A stretch of 64,000 nucleotides of DNA. Source: Kitasatospora cheerisanensis KCTC 2395. Its GTDB lineage: Bacteria; Actinomycetota; Actinomycetes; Streptomycetales; Streptomycetaceae. How positions within the stretch are numbered: position 1 is the first letter of the stretch; each line of letters opens with the position of its first letter. The position numbers were made by a program, and so were the translations under genes. This document shows, piece by piece, positions 37,851-47,547 of the stretch. The notes under the pieces are model-generated. The model was not told where the DNA came from. It did no database searches and saw nothing but the letters and a program-made list of their open reading frames with translations. Location: NCBI RefSeq assembly GCF_000696185.1, contig NZ_KK853997.1, forward strand, positions 4,485,981-4,549,980. Reading direction: 5' to 3'.

Positions 37851-38369
37851 TCAGCTCTTCTGGTTGTTCAGGTTGAAGAACCAGACCGCGTAGTACTCGT
37901 TGGTCTGCTGGTCGACCGCGGCGACCGTCACCATGGTCCGGTCGTCACTGGTCATCAGGGTGGTCGCCGAGACCGAGCCCGAGTAGGTCAGCCCGGTGGC
38001 GCCCTGCATGATCGGCATGCGGTTCTGGCCGGAGCCGGTGAAGGCGTACCAGCCCTTCTCCGCCAGGTCCTTCGGCACACCCACGCCGACCCGGTCGCTC
38101 GCGCGCACGTCGAGGCTGGTGAGCTTCTTCGCCTCGGAGTCCTTCGCCGCCTGCTGGGCGCACTTGGTGAGGTCCGCGTCGGAGATCGCCTTGCCGCCGT
38201 TGAAGCAGGCCGGCTCGGCGCGGACCGTCGAGGTCCCGACGACCAGCGTGGCCTCGTTCTTGGCGGGCTTGCCGTTGTCCACGGCCGTGTAGATGCCGAA
38301 ACCGGCAAGACCGGCGCCGACGACGACGGCGGCGGCGAGTCCGGCGGTGACGGGGGTGCTGAGGCTCAT
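37851..38369 (-). CDS. DUF2771 membrane-anchored protein
   Basis: A 172-residue protein with one N-terminal helix (TAGLAAAVVVGAGLAGFGIYT) and an extracytoplasmic domain containing a cysteine pair (PACFNGGK, LTKCAQQ). I recognise DUF2771, consistently found near futalosine genes in streptomycetes. ATG 38369 is preferred; an in-frame TTG lies two codons upstream. Function unknown. Confidence 0.8.
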   Translation of the reverse strand: MSLSTPVTAGLAAAVVVGAGLAGFGIYTAVDNGKPAKNEATLVVGTSTVRAEPACFNGGKAISDADLTKCAQQAAKDSEAKKLTSLDVRASDRVGVGVPKDLAEKGWYAFTGSGQNRMPIMQGATGLTYSGSVSATTLMTSDDRTMVTVAAVDQQTNEYYAVWFFNLNNQKS

Positions 38370-38430
38370 GGGCAAGAGGCTACTCGCCTTCCGTGATCAC
38401 ACGACGCCGGGGTGCCCGAGTCGCGCGAGG

Positions 38431-39932
38431 TTACGCCACGCGCGGACGCGCCGACGACCGGCGCGGCCCGACCCGCAGCAGCGACCGGAACGTCCACAGC
38501 AGCATCAGCGCCGTCACCCCCGCCGCCACCCACAGACCGAGCACCGGGTTCAGCGGCAGCGAGATGCCCACCACGCCGCCCACCACCCAGCTCAGCTGCA
38601 GGGCCGTCTCCGACCGGGCGAACGCCGAGGTCCGCACCGCCTCCGGCACGTCCCGCTGGATCAGCGCGTCCAGCGCCAGCTTCGCCAGCGAGGCCGCCAT
38701 GCCCGAGGTCGCCGCCACCACCGTCACCGTCACGATGCCGTACCAGAGCGCCGCCGCGGCCGCCGCCAGCGTCGCCAGCAGCAGCATCACCGTGACCGTC
38801 ACCTCCGAGCCGCGGGTCCGCAGCCACGAACCCAGCACCGAGCCCAGCGCGTTGCCCAGGCCCGCCGCCGCCGCGACCACGCCCAGCGCCACCGTCTCCG
38901 GCAGCCCGCCCGGCGGGTGCTGGCGGATCAGGAACGCCAGGAACATCACCAGGAACCCGACCAGCCAGCGCAGCGCCGCCACCCCGCGCAGCGCCATCAC
39001 CACCGACGGCCCGACCGCCCGCAGCACTCCCTTCGGCCGCGGCTCGGACGGCTCCGCGTGCAGCTCCGCCCGCTGCTCGCCCTTCGCCGAGTCCACCTGG
39101 TGCGGCAGGTGAAAGGCCATCAGGGTGCCGATCACGAACACCACGAACGCCCCGCGCAGCGGCCAGGCCGGCCCGAGCAGGTGCAGCAGCCCGCCCACCC
39201 CGCCCGCCACCAGGGTCGCCACCAGACCCGCCAGCGTCACCCGCGAGTTCGCCTTCACCAGCGACAACTGGGACGGCAGCAGCCGCGGCACCACCACGCT
39301 GCGCACCACCCCGTACGCCTTCGAGGACACCAGCACGCCCAGCGCCGCCGGGTACAACGCCAGCCCGCCGCCCGGCACCAGACCCGCCATCACCCACGCC
39401 AGCACCGCCCGGGCCAGCATCGCCATCGCCACCGCCGACCGCCGGCCGTTCGGCAGCCGGTCCAGCAGCGGCCCGATCACCGGGGCCAGCACCGCGAACG
39501 GCGCCATCGTGATCACCAGGTAGAGCGCCACCCGGCCGCGGGCCTCGCCGGTCGGCACCGAGAAGAAGATGGTCGACGCCAGCGCCACCGTGATCAGCAT
39601 GTCGCCGAACGAGTTCAGCGCGTGCAGCTCGATCAGCTTCGCCAGGCCCGATTCGCCCGCGCCCTCCGCCGAGGTCGCCCGGCGGATCCGCCGGCCCGTG
39701 CCGTGCACCACCCGCCCCGTGCGCACCCCGGCCGCCGACGCGCCCGCGCCCACACCCCGCGCGGCTTCACCGTCGGCGCCCCCGCGCCGTCCTGACCGGC
39801 CGTCGGACGCGGCTCATCCGCCTCCGGCTCGCCGGGGGCCGCGGGATGCTGCCGCGGCGCGGCTGACGGCTCCGGCCGGCTCTCCTCCTGCCCGGGGCGC
39901 AGTCCGTGCTGCGGCGGGTTCTCCTCCGCCAC
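38431..39932 (-). CDS. MFS transporter (one-base frameshift at 39755-39758)
   Basis: About 500 residues with twelve membrane helices. The membrane part starts ALNSFGDMLITVALASTIFF and contains the MFS loop PLLDRLPNGRR. The printed frame starts at about 39753, but the upstream Pro/Glu-rich N-terminus (VAEENPPQHGLRPG from GTG 39932) lies in another frame. One added base in the run at 39755-39758 joins them in the manner usual for the family. Substrate unknown. It is adjacent to DUF2771 and divergent from DUF3027. Confidence 0.8.
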
Positions 39933-40251
39933 AAGCCCATCCTGCCCGACAAACACACGCCGTACGAGTGATTGCCCGCGGCACGGCGCGCCCGCGCCCA
40001 CGGCCCCGGACTGTGCTCCACCGCCGACCGGCGGGTAGCCTGCACTACGCGCCTGCCCGGCCTGCGCAAGGGGGTGGCGGACCGGGGCGGCGCGGCCCGG
40101 CCACGGAGCGGTCCCCGGTCGAGCAGAATGGATCGGTCCCGCGTCGGCGGGGGTTGCTCCGGTGACGTGGCAGCAACCGGTGCGAGCCCGCCCAGCGGGG
40201 GCCGTCTCGGGACAGACCGCAGGATGACAGGACTGGGAGAGAACCGACGCC
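39933..40251. other. 319-bp divergent region with a structured RNA candidate
   Basis: Between the MFS gene (minus) and the DUF3027 gene (plus). No gene is seen. The right half holds a nested inverted-repeat structure (see 40135-40213). AAT- and TAGCCT-type -10-like sequences occur near 40033-40040 and 40125-40132. Confidence 0.5.
40135..40213 (+). ncRNA. Candidate structured leader RNA (riboswitch-like) before DUF3027
   Basis: Three nested helices are visible: GTCCCG 40136-40141 with CGGGAC 40208-40213; GGCGGG 40146-40151 with CCCGCC 40187-40192; GGTTGCT 40152-40158 with AGCAACC 40172-40178. Between them are CCGGTGCGAG and a downstream GGGACAGACCGC. These recall the GGTG loop and B12 box of cobalamin riboswitches, but no full consensus is met. 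It ends about 38 bp before the GTG start. It may be a divergent riboswitch or an operator-rich leader. Confidence 0.4.
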
Positions 40252-41145
40252 GTGAGTGCTGCGATGCGAAGCCGTACCCCTGACCGGCTCTGTGCCGAGG
40301 CCGTCGATCTCGCCCGCCAGGCAGTCGTGGAGAGCGTCGGAGAGACCTTCGTCGGCCCCCACGTGAAGGCGAACGCGGACGCCGAGCGGGTCGTCACCCA
40401 CACCTTCGAGTGCCTCGACCCCGCCTACCGGGGCTGGCACTGGGCGGTGACCGTCGCCCGCGCCCCGCGCGCCAAGAACGTCACCCTCGACGAGGTCGCG
40501 CTGCTGCCCGGCCCCGACGCCGTCCTCGCCCCGCAGTGGGTGCCGTGGAGCGAGCGCCTGCGGCCCGGCGACCTCGGCCCCGGCGACCTGCTGCCCACCG
40601 GCGCCGACGACCTCCGCCTGGAGCCCGGCTGGACCGGCGAGGACGAGCCCGCCCCCAACTCGGTGCTGGCCGAAGCCGCCGAGGACGACCTGGTGATCGC
40701 CGAACCCGGCATCCAGCCGCCGCCGGCCCGCGCCGAGATCGGCGCCGTGGCCGACGAGCTGGGCCTCGGCCGCCCCCGCGTGCTCTCCCGGAGGGGTCTG
40801 CACCAGGCCGCCGAACGCTGGGAGACCGCGTACGGGCCGCAGACGCCGATGGCGCAGTCGGCCCCCGCCTCGTGCAACACCTGCGGCTTCCTGGTCCCGA
40901 TCGGCGGGTCGCTCGGGCAGGCGTTCGGCGTCTGCGGCAACGAGTTCGGTCCCGCGGACGGCCAGGTGGTCTCGCTCGCGTACGGCTGCGGCGCGCACTC
41001 CGAGGCCGCGGTCCTGCCGGCCCCGCCGGTCCCGTCCGAGCTGATCCTCGACGAGACCGTCGTCGAACCGCTCCACATCCACCCCGACCGCACCTCCGGC
41101 TCCGTCGAGCCGGACGCGCCGGCGGAGGAGCTCGGGCACTCGTAG
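40252..41145 (+). CDS. DUF3027 protein
   Basis: A 297-residue cytosolic protein that I recognise as DUF3027. It has AVVESVGETFVGPHVKANADAERVVTHTFECLDPAYRGWHWAVTVARA (family core, shown in parts), VALLPGPDAVLAPQWVPWSERL, and a C-terminal cysteine cluster CNTCGF...FGVCGNEF...YGCGAHSE that could bind zinc. GTG 40252 follows GGGAGAG. No enzyme motif is evident. Just after it lies a copy of the dispersed repeat, then the sacsin-like gene. Confidence 0.85.
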   Translation: MSAAMRSRTPDRLCAEAVDLARQAVVESVGETFVGPHVKANADAERVVTHTFECLDPAYRGWHWAVTVARAPRAKNVTLDEVALLPGPDAVLAPQWVPWSERLRPGDLGPGDLLPTGADDLRLEPGWTGEDEPAPNSVLAEAAEDDLVIAEPGIQPPPARAEIGAVADELGLGRPRVLSRRGLHQAAERWETAYGPQTPMAQSAPASCNTCGFLVPIGGSLGQAFGVCGNEFGPADGQVVSLAYGCGAHSEAAVLPAPPVPSELILDETVVEPLHIHPDRTSGSVEPDAPAEELGHS

Positions 41146-41150
41146 CGGCA

Positions 41151-41273
41151 CCGCGGGGATCCGCGCGCGGCGGGAGGCACCCGACCGCGGGGTCGGAGCG
41201 CGGGGCGACGACTTGCACGTGATCGCGGCCTTGCTGACGTGCGCTCATTGCCCGCGCGGTTCCCCGCGCCCCG
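41151..41273. repeat. Dispersed palindromic intergenic repeat, copy B
   Basis: Outer arms GCGGGGATCCGCGC (about 41153-41166) and GCGCGGTTCCCCGC (about 41254-41267), 13 of 14 complementary. Inner segment has TTGCACGTGA and TGACGTGCGCTCA. It shares the right arm CGCGCGGTTCCCCGCGCCCC with copy A and the layout with copy C. It lies between DUF3027 and the GHKL ATPase gene. Confidence 0.65.
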
Positions 41274-41351
41274 GTCGGTGCGCCTCCTGCCGCCAAAGCC
41301 CCTGGCAGAATGCCGACTCGTACGCAGACCACGCGAAGGGCGGCTCGGCAC

Positions 41352-44300
41352 GTGGAGTCTCGGATCATCGGCAGCGCGGCGTCCCCCGAGGGCCCGGACG
41401 TCTTCGACACGGGCCGGCTGCGGCGGACGGTGCTGGAGGCGTGGGCGGCGGCGCCCTCGCGGTTCCGGGAGGACGCGAACGCCGAGGAGGAGCTCGCGCT
41501 CGGAGGCTACCGGGACCGGCTGATCGTCGAGCTCGCGCAGAACGCCGCCGACGCGGCCGCCCGCGCGGGGGTCACCGGCCGCCTCCGGCTGACCCTGCGG
41601 GACGGCGTGCTGGCGGCCGCGAACACCGGTGCGCCGCTGGACGCGGAGGCCGTGGAGTCGCTGTCCACGCTGCGGGCGTCCGCGAAGCGCGGGGACGAGC
41701 AGGCGGTGGTCGGCCGGTTCGGCGTGGGGTTCTCCGCGGTGCTGGCCGTCAGCGACGAGCCGGCCGTGCTGAGCCACCCGGGCGGGGTGCGCTGGTCGCT
41801 CACCGACGCGCGGGCGCTGGTCGCCGAACGGCCCGAACTGGGCGAGGAGTTGACGCGCCGTGAGGGCCACGTGCCGCTGCTGCGGCTGCCGTTCCCGGCG
41901 GAGGGCCGGGCCCCGGAGGGCTACGACACCGTCGTGGTGCTGCCGCTGCGCGACCGCGCCGCCGAGGACCTGACGGGCCGGCTGCTCGCCGCCGTCGACG
42001 ACGCGCTGCTGCTGACCCTGCCGGGCCTGGCCGAGGTGGTGGTGGAGACCGCCGAGGACGTTCGCACCCTGACCCGCGCCGAGAACCCGCCGCAGCCCGA
42101 GCAACTGCCCACCGTCACCGTCACCGACGGGACGCGCAGCACCACCTGGCAGACCGTCGGCGCGTCCGGGACCGCCGCCGCCGAACTGCTCGCCGACCGC
42201 ACCACCGAGGAGCGGGCCCGCCCGCAGTGGACGCTGACCTGGGCCGTGCCGGTGGACGAGCAGGGCCGCCCGCAGCGGCCCGCCACCGCCGCCGTGGTGC
42301 ACGCGCCGACGCCCAGCGAGGAGCCGCTCGGGGTGCCCGCGCTGCTGATCGCCTCCTTCCCGCTGGACCCGACCCGCCGGCACGTCGCACCCGGACCGCT
42401 CACCGACTTCCTGGTCGAGCGCGCTGCCGACGCGTACGCGGACCTGCTCCGCACCCGCGGCGCCGACGTGCACTCGCTGGACCTGGTGCCGTCCCCGCTC
42501 GGCACCGGCGCACTCGACAACGCGCTGCGCACCGCGATCCTGGACCGGCTGCCCGGCACCCCGTTCCTGCCGCACCCGCGCGGCACCGAGGAGGGCACCC
42601 CGGCGCTGCGGCCGCGCGACGCGGTGGTGCTGGAGGGCGCCGACCACTCGGTGGTGGAGGCGCTCGCCCCGATCTTCCCCGGCCTGCTGCCGGCCGGCCT
42701 GGAGCGCCGCACCGAACTGCGCACGCTGCGGGTGCGCCGCGTCCCGCTGGCCGAGGTGGTCGACCAGCTGGGCGGCCTGGAGCGCGAACCCGCCTGGTGG
42801 CGCGGCCTGTACGCGGCACTGGAGGGCGCCGACCCGGAGGCGCTCGGCGCGCTGCCCGTGCCGCTCGCCGACGGCCGCACGGTGACCGGCCCGCGCCGGG
42901 TCCTGCTGCCGTCCGACCCGGCCGACTGGGCCGGCTTCGAGGGCTACCCCGAGTCGCTGGCCGAGGCCCTCGACCTGCTCGACCTGCGGCTGGCCCACCC
43001 GGACGCCGCGCACCCGCTGCTGGGCCGGCTCGGCGCCGTCACCGCCACCCCCGCCGGCCTGCTGGAGACCCCCGAACTGCGCGCCGCGGTCGCCCGTTCG
43101 CTGGAACTCGGCGAGGACGACTACGACGCCGCGGTGGACCTCGCGGACGCCGTCCTGGCGCTGGTGAAGGCCGCCGCCCCCGCCCCCGGCGAGCACCCGT
43201 GGCTGGCCCGGCTGGCGCTGCCCGACGACGAGGGCGAACTCGCCCGCGCCGGCGAACTGCTGCTCCCCGACAGCCCGTTGGCGCACCTGGCGGGCGAGGA
43301 CGAGGTCGCGTTCGTGGACGAGGACCTGCTGGAGCGCTGGGGCCCCGAGGTGCTGGCCGCGGCCGGCGCGCTCACCGGGTTCACGCTGGTCCGCGCCGAG
43401 GACGTGGTGCTCGACCCCGACGACCTGGAGCGCCTCGACCCCACCGCCTCCGCCGACCGCGCCGCCGGCGGCACCCCCACCGGCCTGATCGACGAGGCCC
43501 CCGACGGCCTCGCCGACTGGTGCGAGGACGCCCTGGAGTCCCTGCACGCCGACGACGCGGCCGAGTTGGGCGTCCCGCCGGTGGCCGCCGAACTGCTCGC
43601 CGTCCGCGACCTCGACCTGGTCGCCGACGACGCCTGGCCGGAGGCCCTCGCGCTGCTCGCCCGCCCCCCGTACCGGGACGCGGTGGTGACGCCCGTCCGC
43701 ACCCTGCTGCCCGACGGCACCTACACCGACCTGCCGCCGTACACCGCCTGGTGGCTGCGCGACCACCCGGTGCTGGACGGCAAGGAGCCCGCCGGCCTGC
43801 GCGCGGCCGGCGCCGACCCGCTGCTGCGCGGCCTGTACGACGAGGCCCGGACCAGCCTGGACCCGCAGTTCCTGCACGCGCTCGGCGTCCGCACCACGCT
43901 GGCCGCGCTGCTCGCCGAGCCGCACGGCCCCGAGGAGCTGATCGACCGCCTGACCGACCCGCTCTCCGTCGTGACCCACCGTCAACTGCACGGCATCTAC
44001 AGCGCGTTGGCCGCACTGCCGGCCGAGCGGGTGGAGCCGCTGGACGTGGTGCGGGCACTGGCCCCGCTGGACGACCGCACCGGCCGCCGGGACGACGCCA
44101 CGGTGATCGTCGACGCCACCGCCGCGGTCGTCGCCGACGCCCCCGACCTGGTCGAGCTGCTGCACGACCACCCGGTGCTGCCGGTCCACCCGGCGCTCGC
44201 CCCCGCGCTGGCCGAGCGGCTGCACGTCTCGCTCGCCAGCGAGGTGGCCGGCGGCCGGGTGCTGTCCGAGGGCACCCTGCACCGCACCCCCGCCGTGGTC

Positions 44301-44639
44301 CGCGAACTGCTCCCCGGCTGTCCCGCCGTCTACGAGGAGCACGAGGAGCTGCTGGTCGTCGGCCCCGACGGCGAGGACGCCCGGGTGGACTGGCGCTGGG
44401 ACCCCGCCGCCACCGCGCCCGAGCAGCCCTACGACCCCGAGGACGCGGACGAGGCCGACGAGGACGACGAGTTCGAGGTGCCGCCCGTCCCCGGCCTGCT
44501 GCACGCCGCCACCCCCGAGGGCCTGGCGGCCGGCCTCGCCTGGTCGGTGCAGCAGTGGCACCGCCGCTTCGAGATCCTCGCCGCGCTCACCGAGCCCGAC
44601 CGGGCGTACGAGCTGCTGGCGGCGCGCGACTACGAGTGA
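41352..44639 (+). CDS. Sacsin-like GHKL ATP-binding protein
   Basis: About 1095 residues with an N-terminal Hsp90/sacsin-type ATPase: RDRLIVELAQNAADAAAR (N-box with the Mg/ATP Glu and Asn, about residues 53-70), and VGRFGVGFSAVLAVSDEP (G-box lid). The rest is helical, Leu/Asp-rich, without recognised domains, and ends in an acidic stretch (DPEDADEADEDDEFEV) before a basic tail. I prefer GTG 41352; ATG 41310 is the alternative. Role unknown; an ATP-driven chaperone-like function is inferred from the fold. No sequence signs of a phage-defence context. Confidence 0.85.
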   Translation: MESRIIGSAASPEGPDVFDTGRLRRTVLEAWAAAPSRFREDANAEEELALGGYRDRLIVELAQNAADAAARAGVTGRLRLTLRDGVLAAANTGAPLDAEAVESLSTLRASAKRGDEQAVVGRFGVGFSAVLAVSDEPAVLSHPGGVRWSLTDARALVAERPELGEELTRREGHVPLLRLPFPAEGRAPEGYDTVVVLPLRDRAAEDLTGRLLAAVDDALLLTLPGLAEVVVETAEDVRTLTRAENPPQPEQLPTVTVTDGTRSTTWQTVGASGTAAAELLADRTTEERARPQWTLTWAVPVDEQGRPQRPATAAVVHAPTPSEEPLGVPALLIASFPLDPTRRHVAPGPLTDFLVERAADAYADLLRTRGADVHSLDLVPSPLGTGALDNALRTAILDRLPGTPFLPHPRGTEEGTPALRPRDAVVLEGADHSVVEALAPIFPGLLPAGLERRTELRTLRVRRVPLAEVVDQLGGLEREPAWWRGLYAALEGADPEALGALPVPLADGRTVTGPRRVLLPSDPADWAGFEGYPESLAEALDLLDLRLAHPDAAHPLLGRLGAVTATPAGLLETPELRAAVARSLELGEDDYDAAVDLADAVLALVKAAAPAPGEHPWLARLALPDDEGELARAGELLLPDSPLAHLAGEDEVAFVDEDLLERWGPEVLAAAGALTGFTLVRAEDVVLDPDDLERLDPTASADRAAGGTPTGLIDEAPDGLADWCEDALESLHADDAAELGVPPVAAELLAVRDLDLVADDAWPEALALLARPPYRDAVVTPVRTLLPDGTYTDLPPYTAWWLRDHPVLDGKEPAGLRAAGADPLLRGLYDEARTSLDPQFLHALGVRTTLAALLAEPHGPEELIDRLTDPLSVVTHRQLHGIYSALAALPAERVEPLDVVRALAPLDDRTGRRDDATVIVDATAAVVADAPDLVELLHDHPVLPVHPALAPALAERLHVSLASEVAGGRVLSEGTLHRTPAVVRELLPGCPAVYEEHEELLVVGPDGEDARVDWRWDPAATAPEQPYDPEDADEADEDDEFEVPPVPGLLHAATPEGLAAGLAWSVQQWHRRFEILAALTEPDRAYELLAARDYE

Positions 44640-44677
44640 CGTCCGCGCAGGCCCGCCCGCCCGCCCGGCGGGAGGGC

Positions 44678-47101
44678 CTACGCGGCGTCGGGCTCCTTCT
44701 TCTCGACGAACACCCGCGAGGTGACCTCCAGCAGGCACCCCGCGACGGCGGCGATCGCCACGCCGGTCAGCGGGTCGCGCCAGCCGACCAGCTGGAGCTG
44801 GAAGAAGTCCGACAGCCACGGCACCACCAGCACCAGCGCGAACGCGCCGGACATGGCGCCGATCAGCAGCAGCCGCCACCAGGTGTACGGCCGGGCGACG
44901 ATCGCCAGCACCCAGATCGCCACGATGAACAGCGTCAGGGTGGCGACCGAGGTGTCCGCCTTCAGCGCCGTCCCGCTGTCGCTGCGGGCCAGCGCGTAGG
45001 CGACGAAGGTCGCGGTGCCGCAGATGATCCCGCCCGGCACCGCCAGCCGCAGCACCCGCCGCACGAAGCCGGTCCGGGCCCGCTCGTTGTTCGGCGCCAG
45101 CGCCAGGAAGAACGCCGGGATGCCGATGGTCAGCGAGGACAGCACCGTCGAGTGCCGGGGCAGGAACGGGTACGGGACCTGCGTGAACACCACCAGCAGC
45201 GCCAGCAGCACCGAGTAGACGGTCTTCACCAGGAACAGCCCGGCCACCCGCTCGATGTTGCCGATCACCCGGCGGCCCTCGGCGACCACCGACGGCAGGG
45301 TGGCGAACCGGTCGTCCAGCAGCACGATCTGCGCGACCGCCCGGGTCGCGTCCGAGCCGGTGCCCATCGCCACGCCGATGTCGGCGTCCTTCAGCGCCAG
45401 CACGTCGTTCACGCCGTCGCCGGTCATCGCCACCGTGTGGCCCCTGGACTGCAGCGCCCCCACCAGGGCGCGCTTCTGCTGCGGGGTGACCCGGCCGAAC
45501 ACGGCGGTGCGGTCGGCGGCCTCGGCGAGCTGCTCCGGGGCGGTGGGCAGCGTGCGGGCGTCGGTCGCGGTCTCCGCGCCGGGCAGGCCCAGGTGGGCGG
45601 CGACCGCGCCGACCGACACCGCGCTGTCACCGGAGATCACCTTCGCCCGGACGTGCTGCGAACGGAAGTAGCGCAGGGTGTCCGCCGCGTCCTCGCGCAG
45701 CCGCTGCTGAAGCACCAGCAGGGCCAGCGGCTCCAGCTCGGACGCCGGGTCGGGGCCGTCCAGCGGCAGCGGGCTGCGGCCCAGCAGCAGCACCCGCAGG
45801 CCCTTCGCGCCGAGCTCGTCGACCTCGGCCAGCGCCGGGTGCCCGGCGGGCAGCAGCACGTCCGGGGCGCCGAGCAGCCAGCTGCCCTCGCCGCCGCCGG
45901 GCTCCAGCAGCTGGACGCCGCTCCACTTGCGCGCCGAGGAGAACGGGATCGCCTCCAGCACTCGCCAGCGGCCCTCCTCCGGCGGCCCGTACGCGTCGAT
46001 GACGGCCTGCATGCTGGGGTTCGGGCGGGTGTCGGCCGCGCCGATCGCGCCGAGCGCCTCGGCGAGCCGGGCCCGCGCGCCGTCCTCGTCGGTCAGCGGG
46101 CGCAGGTCGACCAGGTCCATGCCGCCCTCGGTGAGGGTGCCGGTCTTGTCCAGGCAGACCGTGTCGACCCGGGCCAGGCCCTCGATCGCGGGCAGCTCCT
46201 GCACCAGGCACTGCTTGCGGCCCAGCCGGATCACGCCGATCGCGAAGGCCACCGAGGTCAGCAGCACCAGGCCCTCCGGGACCATCGGCACGATCCCGGC
46301 GACCATCCGCCGGACGGCCTCCTTCCAGTCGTTGCGCTGCACCGCGAGCTGGCTGACGATCAGGCCCAGCGCGGTCGGGACCAGCAGGTAGGTGATGATC
46401 CGCAGGATCTGGTCGATGCCGCTGCGCAGCTCCGACTTGACCAGGGTGAACCGGCTGGCCTCCTCGGCGAGCTTGGCGGCGTACGCCTCCCGGCCGACCT
46501 TGGTCGCGGTGAACGCGCCCGCGCCGGCCACCACGAACGAGCCCGACATCACGTGGTCGCCCGGGTGCTTGAGCACCGGGTCCGGCTCGCCGGTCAGCAG
46601 CGACTCGTCGATCTCCAGGCCGTCCGCCTCGGTGACGGTGCCGTCCACCACGGCCTTGTCGCCGATGCCGAGCAGCACGGTGTCGTCGAGCACGATCTCG
46701 CCGGTGCCGACCTGGACGGCGGCGCCGTCCCGGCGGACCTGCGGGCGGGCCTCGCCGATCAGCGCCAGGCTGTCCAGGGTCTTCTTGGCGCGCATCTCCT
46801 GCACGATGCCGATCGCCGTGTTGGCGACGATGACGAGGCCGAACAGGCCGTCCTGGATCGGGCCGACGACCAGGATGATGCCGAACATCACGCCGATGAT
46901 CGCGTTGAACCGGGTGAACACGTTGGCGCGGACGATCTCCCGCACCGACCGGCTGGAACGCACCGGGACGTCGTTGACCTGCCCGCGGGCGACCCGCTCC
47001 GCGACCTCGGCGGCGGTCAGCCCGGGTCGGTACGCCCCGCCCGCGCCGGAGGGGTGCGAGCCTGGGCTCGCCGGGGCCGTGCCTTCCGCTGGGTGCGTCA
47101 T
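44678..47101 (-). CDS. P-type ATPase, CtpE-like cation transporter
   Basis: An 807-residue P-type ATPase. Actuator loop TGEP (170-173), membrane motif PEGL (275-278), phosphorylation site DKTGT with Asp318, and hinge TGDGVNDVLALKDADIGVAMG. Ten or so membrane helices are seen. N-terminal GLTAAEVAERVARGQVNDVP and the helix 1 region resemble mycobacterial CtpE, linked to calcium uptake. No N-terminal heavy-metal CxxC is present, which argues against copper or cadmium. It stands 84 bp downstream of the DUF2530 gene. Confidence 0.9.
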   Translation of the reverse strand: MTHPAEGTAPASPGSHPSGAGGAYRPGLTAAEVAERVARGQVNDVPVRSSRSVREIVRANVFTRFNAIIGVMFGIILVVGPIQDGLFGLVIVANTAIGIVQEMRAKKTLDSLALIGEARPQVRRDGAAVQVGTGEIVLDDTVLLGIGDKAVVDGTVTEADGLEIDESLLTGEPDPVLKHPGDHVMSGSFVVAGAGAFTATKVGREAYAAKLAEEASRFTLVKSELRSGIDQILRIITYLLVPTALGLIVSQLAVQRNDWKEAVRRMVAGIVPMVPEGLVLLTSVAFAIGVIRLGRKQCLVQELPAIEGLARVDTVCLDKTGTLTEGGMDLVDLRPLTDEDGARARLAEALGAIGAADTRPNPSMQAVIDAYGPPEEGRWRVLEAIPFSSARKWSGVQLLEPGGGEGSWLLGAPDVLLPAGHPALAEVDELGAKGLRVLLLGRSPLPLDGPDPASELEPLALLVLQQRLREDAADTLRYFRSQHVRAKVISGDSAVSVGAVAAHLGLPGAETATDARTLPTAPEQLAEAADRTAVFGRVTPQQKRALVGALQSRGHTVAMTGDGVNDVLALKDADIGVAMGTGSDATRAVAQIVLLDDRFATLPSVVAEGRRVIGNIERVAGLFLVKTVYSVLLALLVVFTQVPYPFLPRHSTVLSSLTIGIPAFFLALAPNNERARTGFVRRVLRLAVPGGIICGTATFVAYALARSDSGTALKADTSVATLTLFIVAIWVLAIVARPYTWWRLLLIGAMSGAFALVLVVPWLSDFFQLQLVGWRDPLTGVAIAAVAGCLLEVTSRVFVEKKEPDAA

Positions 47102-47185
47102 GGCACCGACTCTAGGTGGGCGATTTGGGCGTTGCGTCCCACCCCGGTCGGATTCGGGCCGGACGAGTGGCGGGCCGCCCGGGCG

Positions 47186-47461
47186 CTACTGGACCGCGTC
47201 GGAGGTCTCGGCCGCCTCCGCGGCCCGGGCGCGTCGGATCGCATCCCGGCGGGCCCGGCAGTACTTCAGGCCGATCAGGCCGAGCAGGCCGCCGGACAGG
47301 CAGATCCACGGCCAGCTGCCGTGGCCGTGGTCGGACAGCCGGCCCTGGAACGGCAGCAGCACCACGAAGCCGACGAACCACAGCACCGTGCCGGTGCCGA
47401 CGATGGCGACGTCGTTCGCCTCTAGCGGCGGGGGAGCGGAGCGCAGCGCGGTCTTGGGCAT
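47186..47461 (-). CDS. DUF2530 small membrane protein
   Basis: A 91-residue protein with two membrane helices (ILWFVGFVVLLPF-like VLWFVGFVVLLPFQG; WICLSGGLLGLIGLKYC) and a basic C-terminus. It begins MPKTALRSAPPPLEANDVAIVGTG, the family beginning, so ATG 47461 is the start. The role is unknown. It is divergent from the NCS2 permease. Confidence 0.82.
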   Translation of the reverse strand: MPKTALRSAPPPLEANDVAIVGTGTVLWFVGFVVLLPFQGRLSDHGHGSWPWICLSGGLLGLIGLKYCRARRDAIRRARAAEAAETSDAVQ

Positions 47462-47547
47462 GCGCCTAGCGTACGGGGCGCCCCCGGCGGGCCGGGAGGG
47501 ACGGTCGGTCGGCCGAAGACGATCGATCATGATCGTAAGGGCCTCGC

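Noticed and set aside
40135..40213. Firm call of a cobalamin, c-di-AMP (ydaO) or SAM-IV riboswitch before DUF3027
   Set aside because: Only partial similarity to B12-type blocks and none of the full conserved sets; kept as an unnamed structured leader.
41352..44639. Phage-defence assignment for the GHKL ATPase
   Set aside because: No nuclease, helicase or protease partner is adjacent and the neighbours are core metabolic genes.
42227..47425. Very long plus-strand open frame (over 1700 codons) across the GHKL gene and the P-type ATPase
   Set aside because: Arg/Pro/Gly-rich nonsense in the wrong frame; both real genes have full motifs in other frames.
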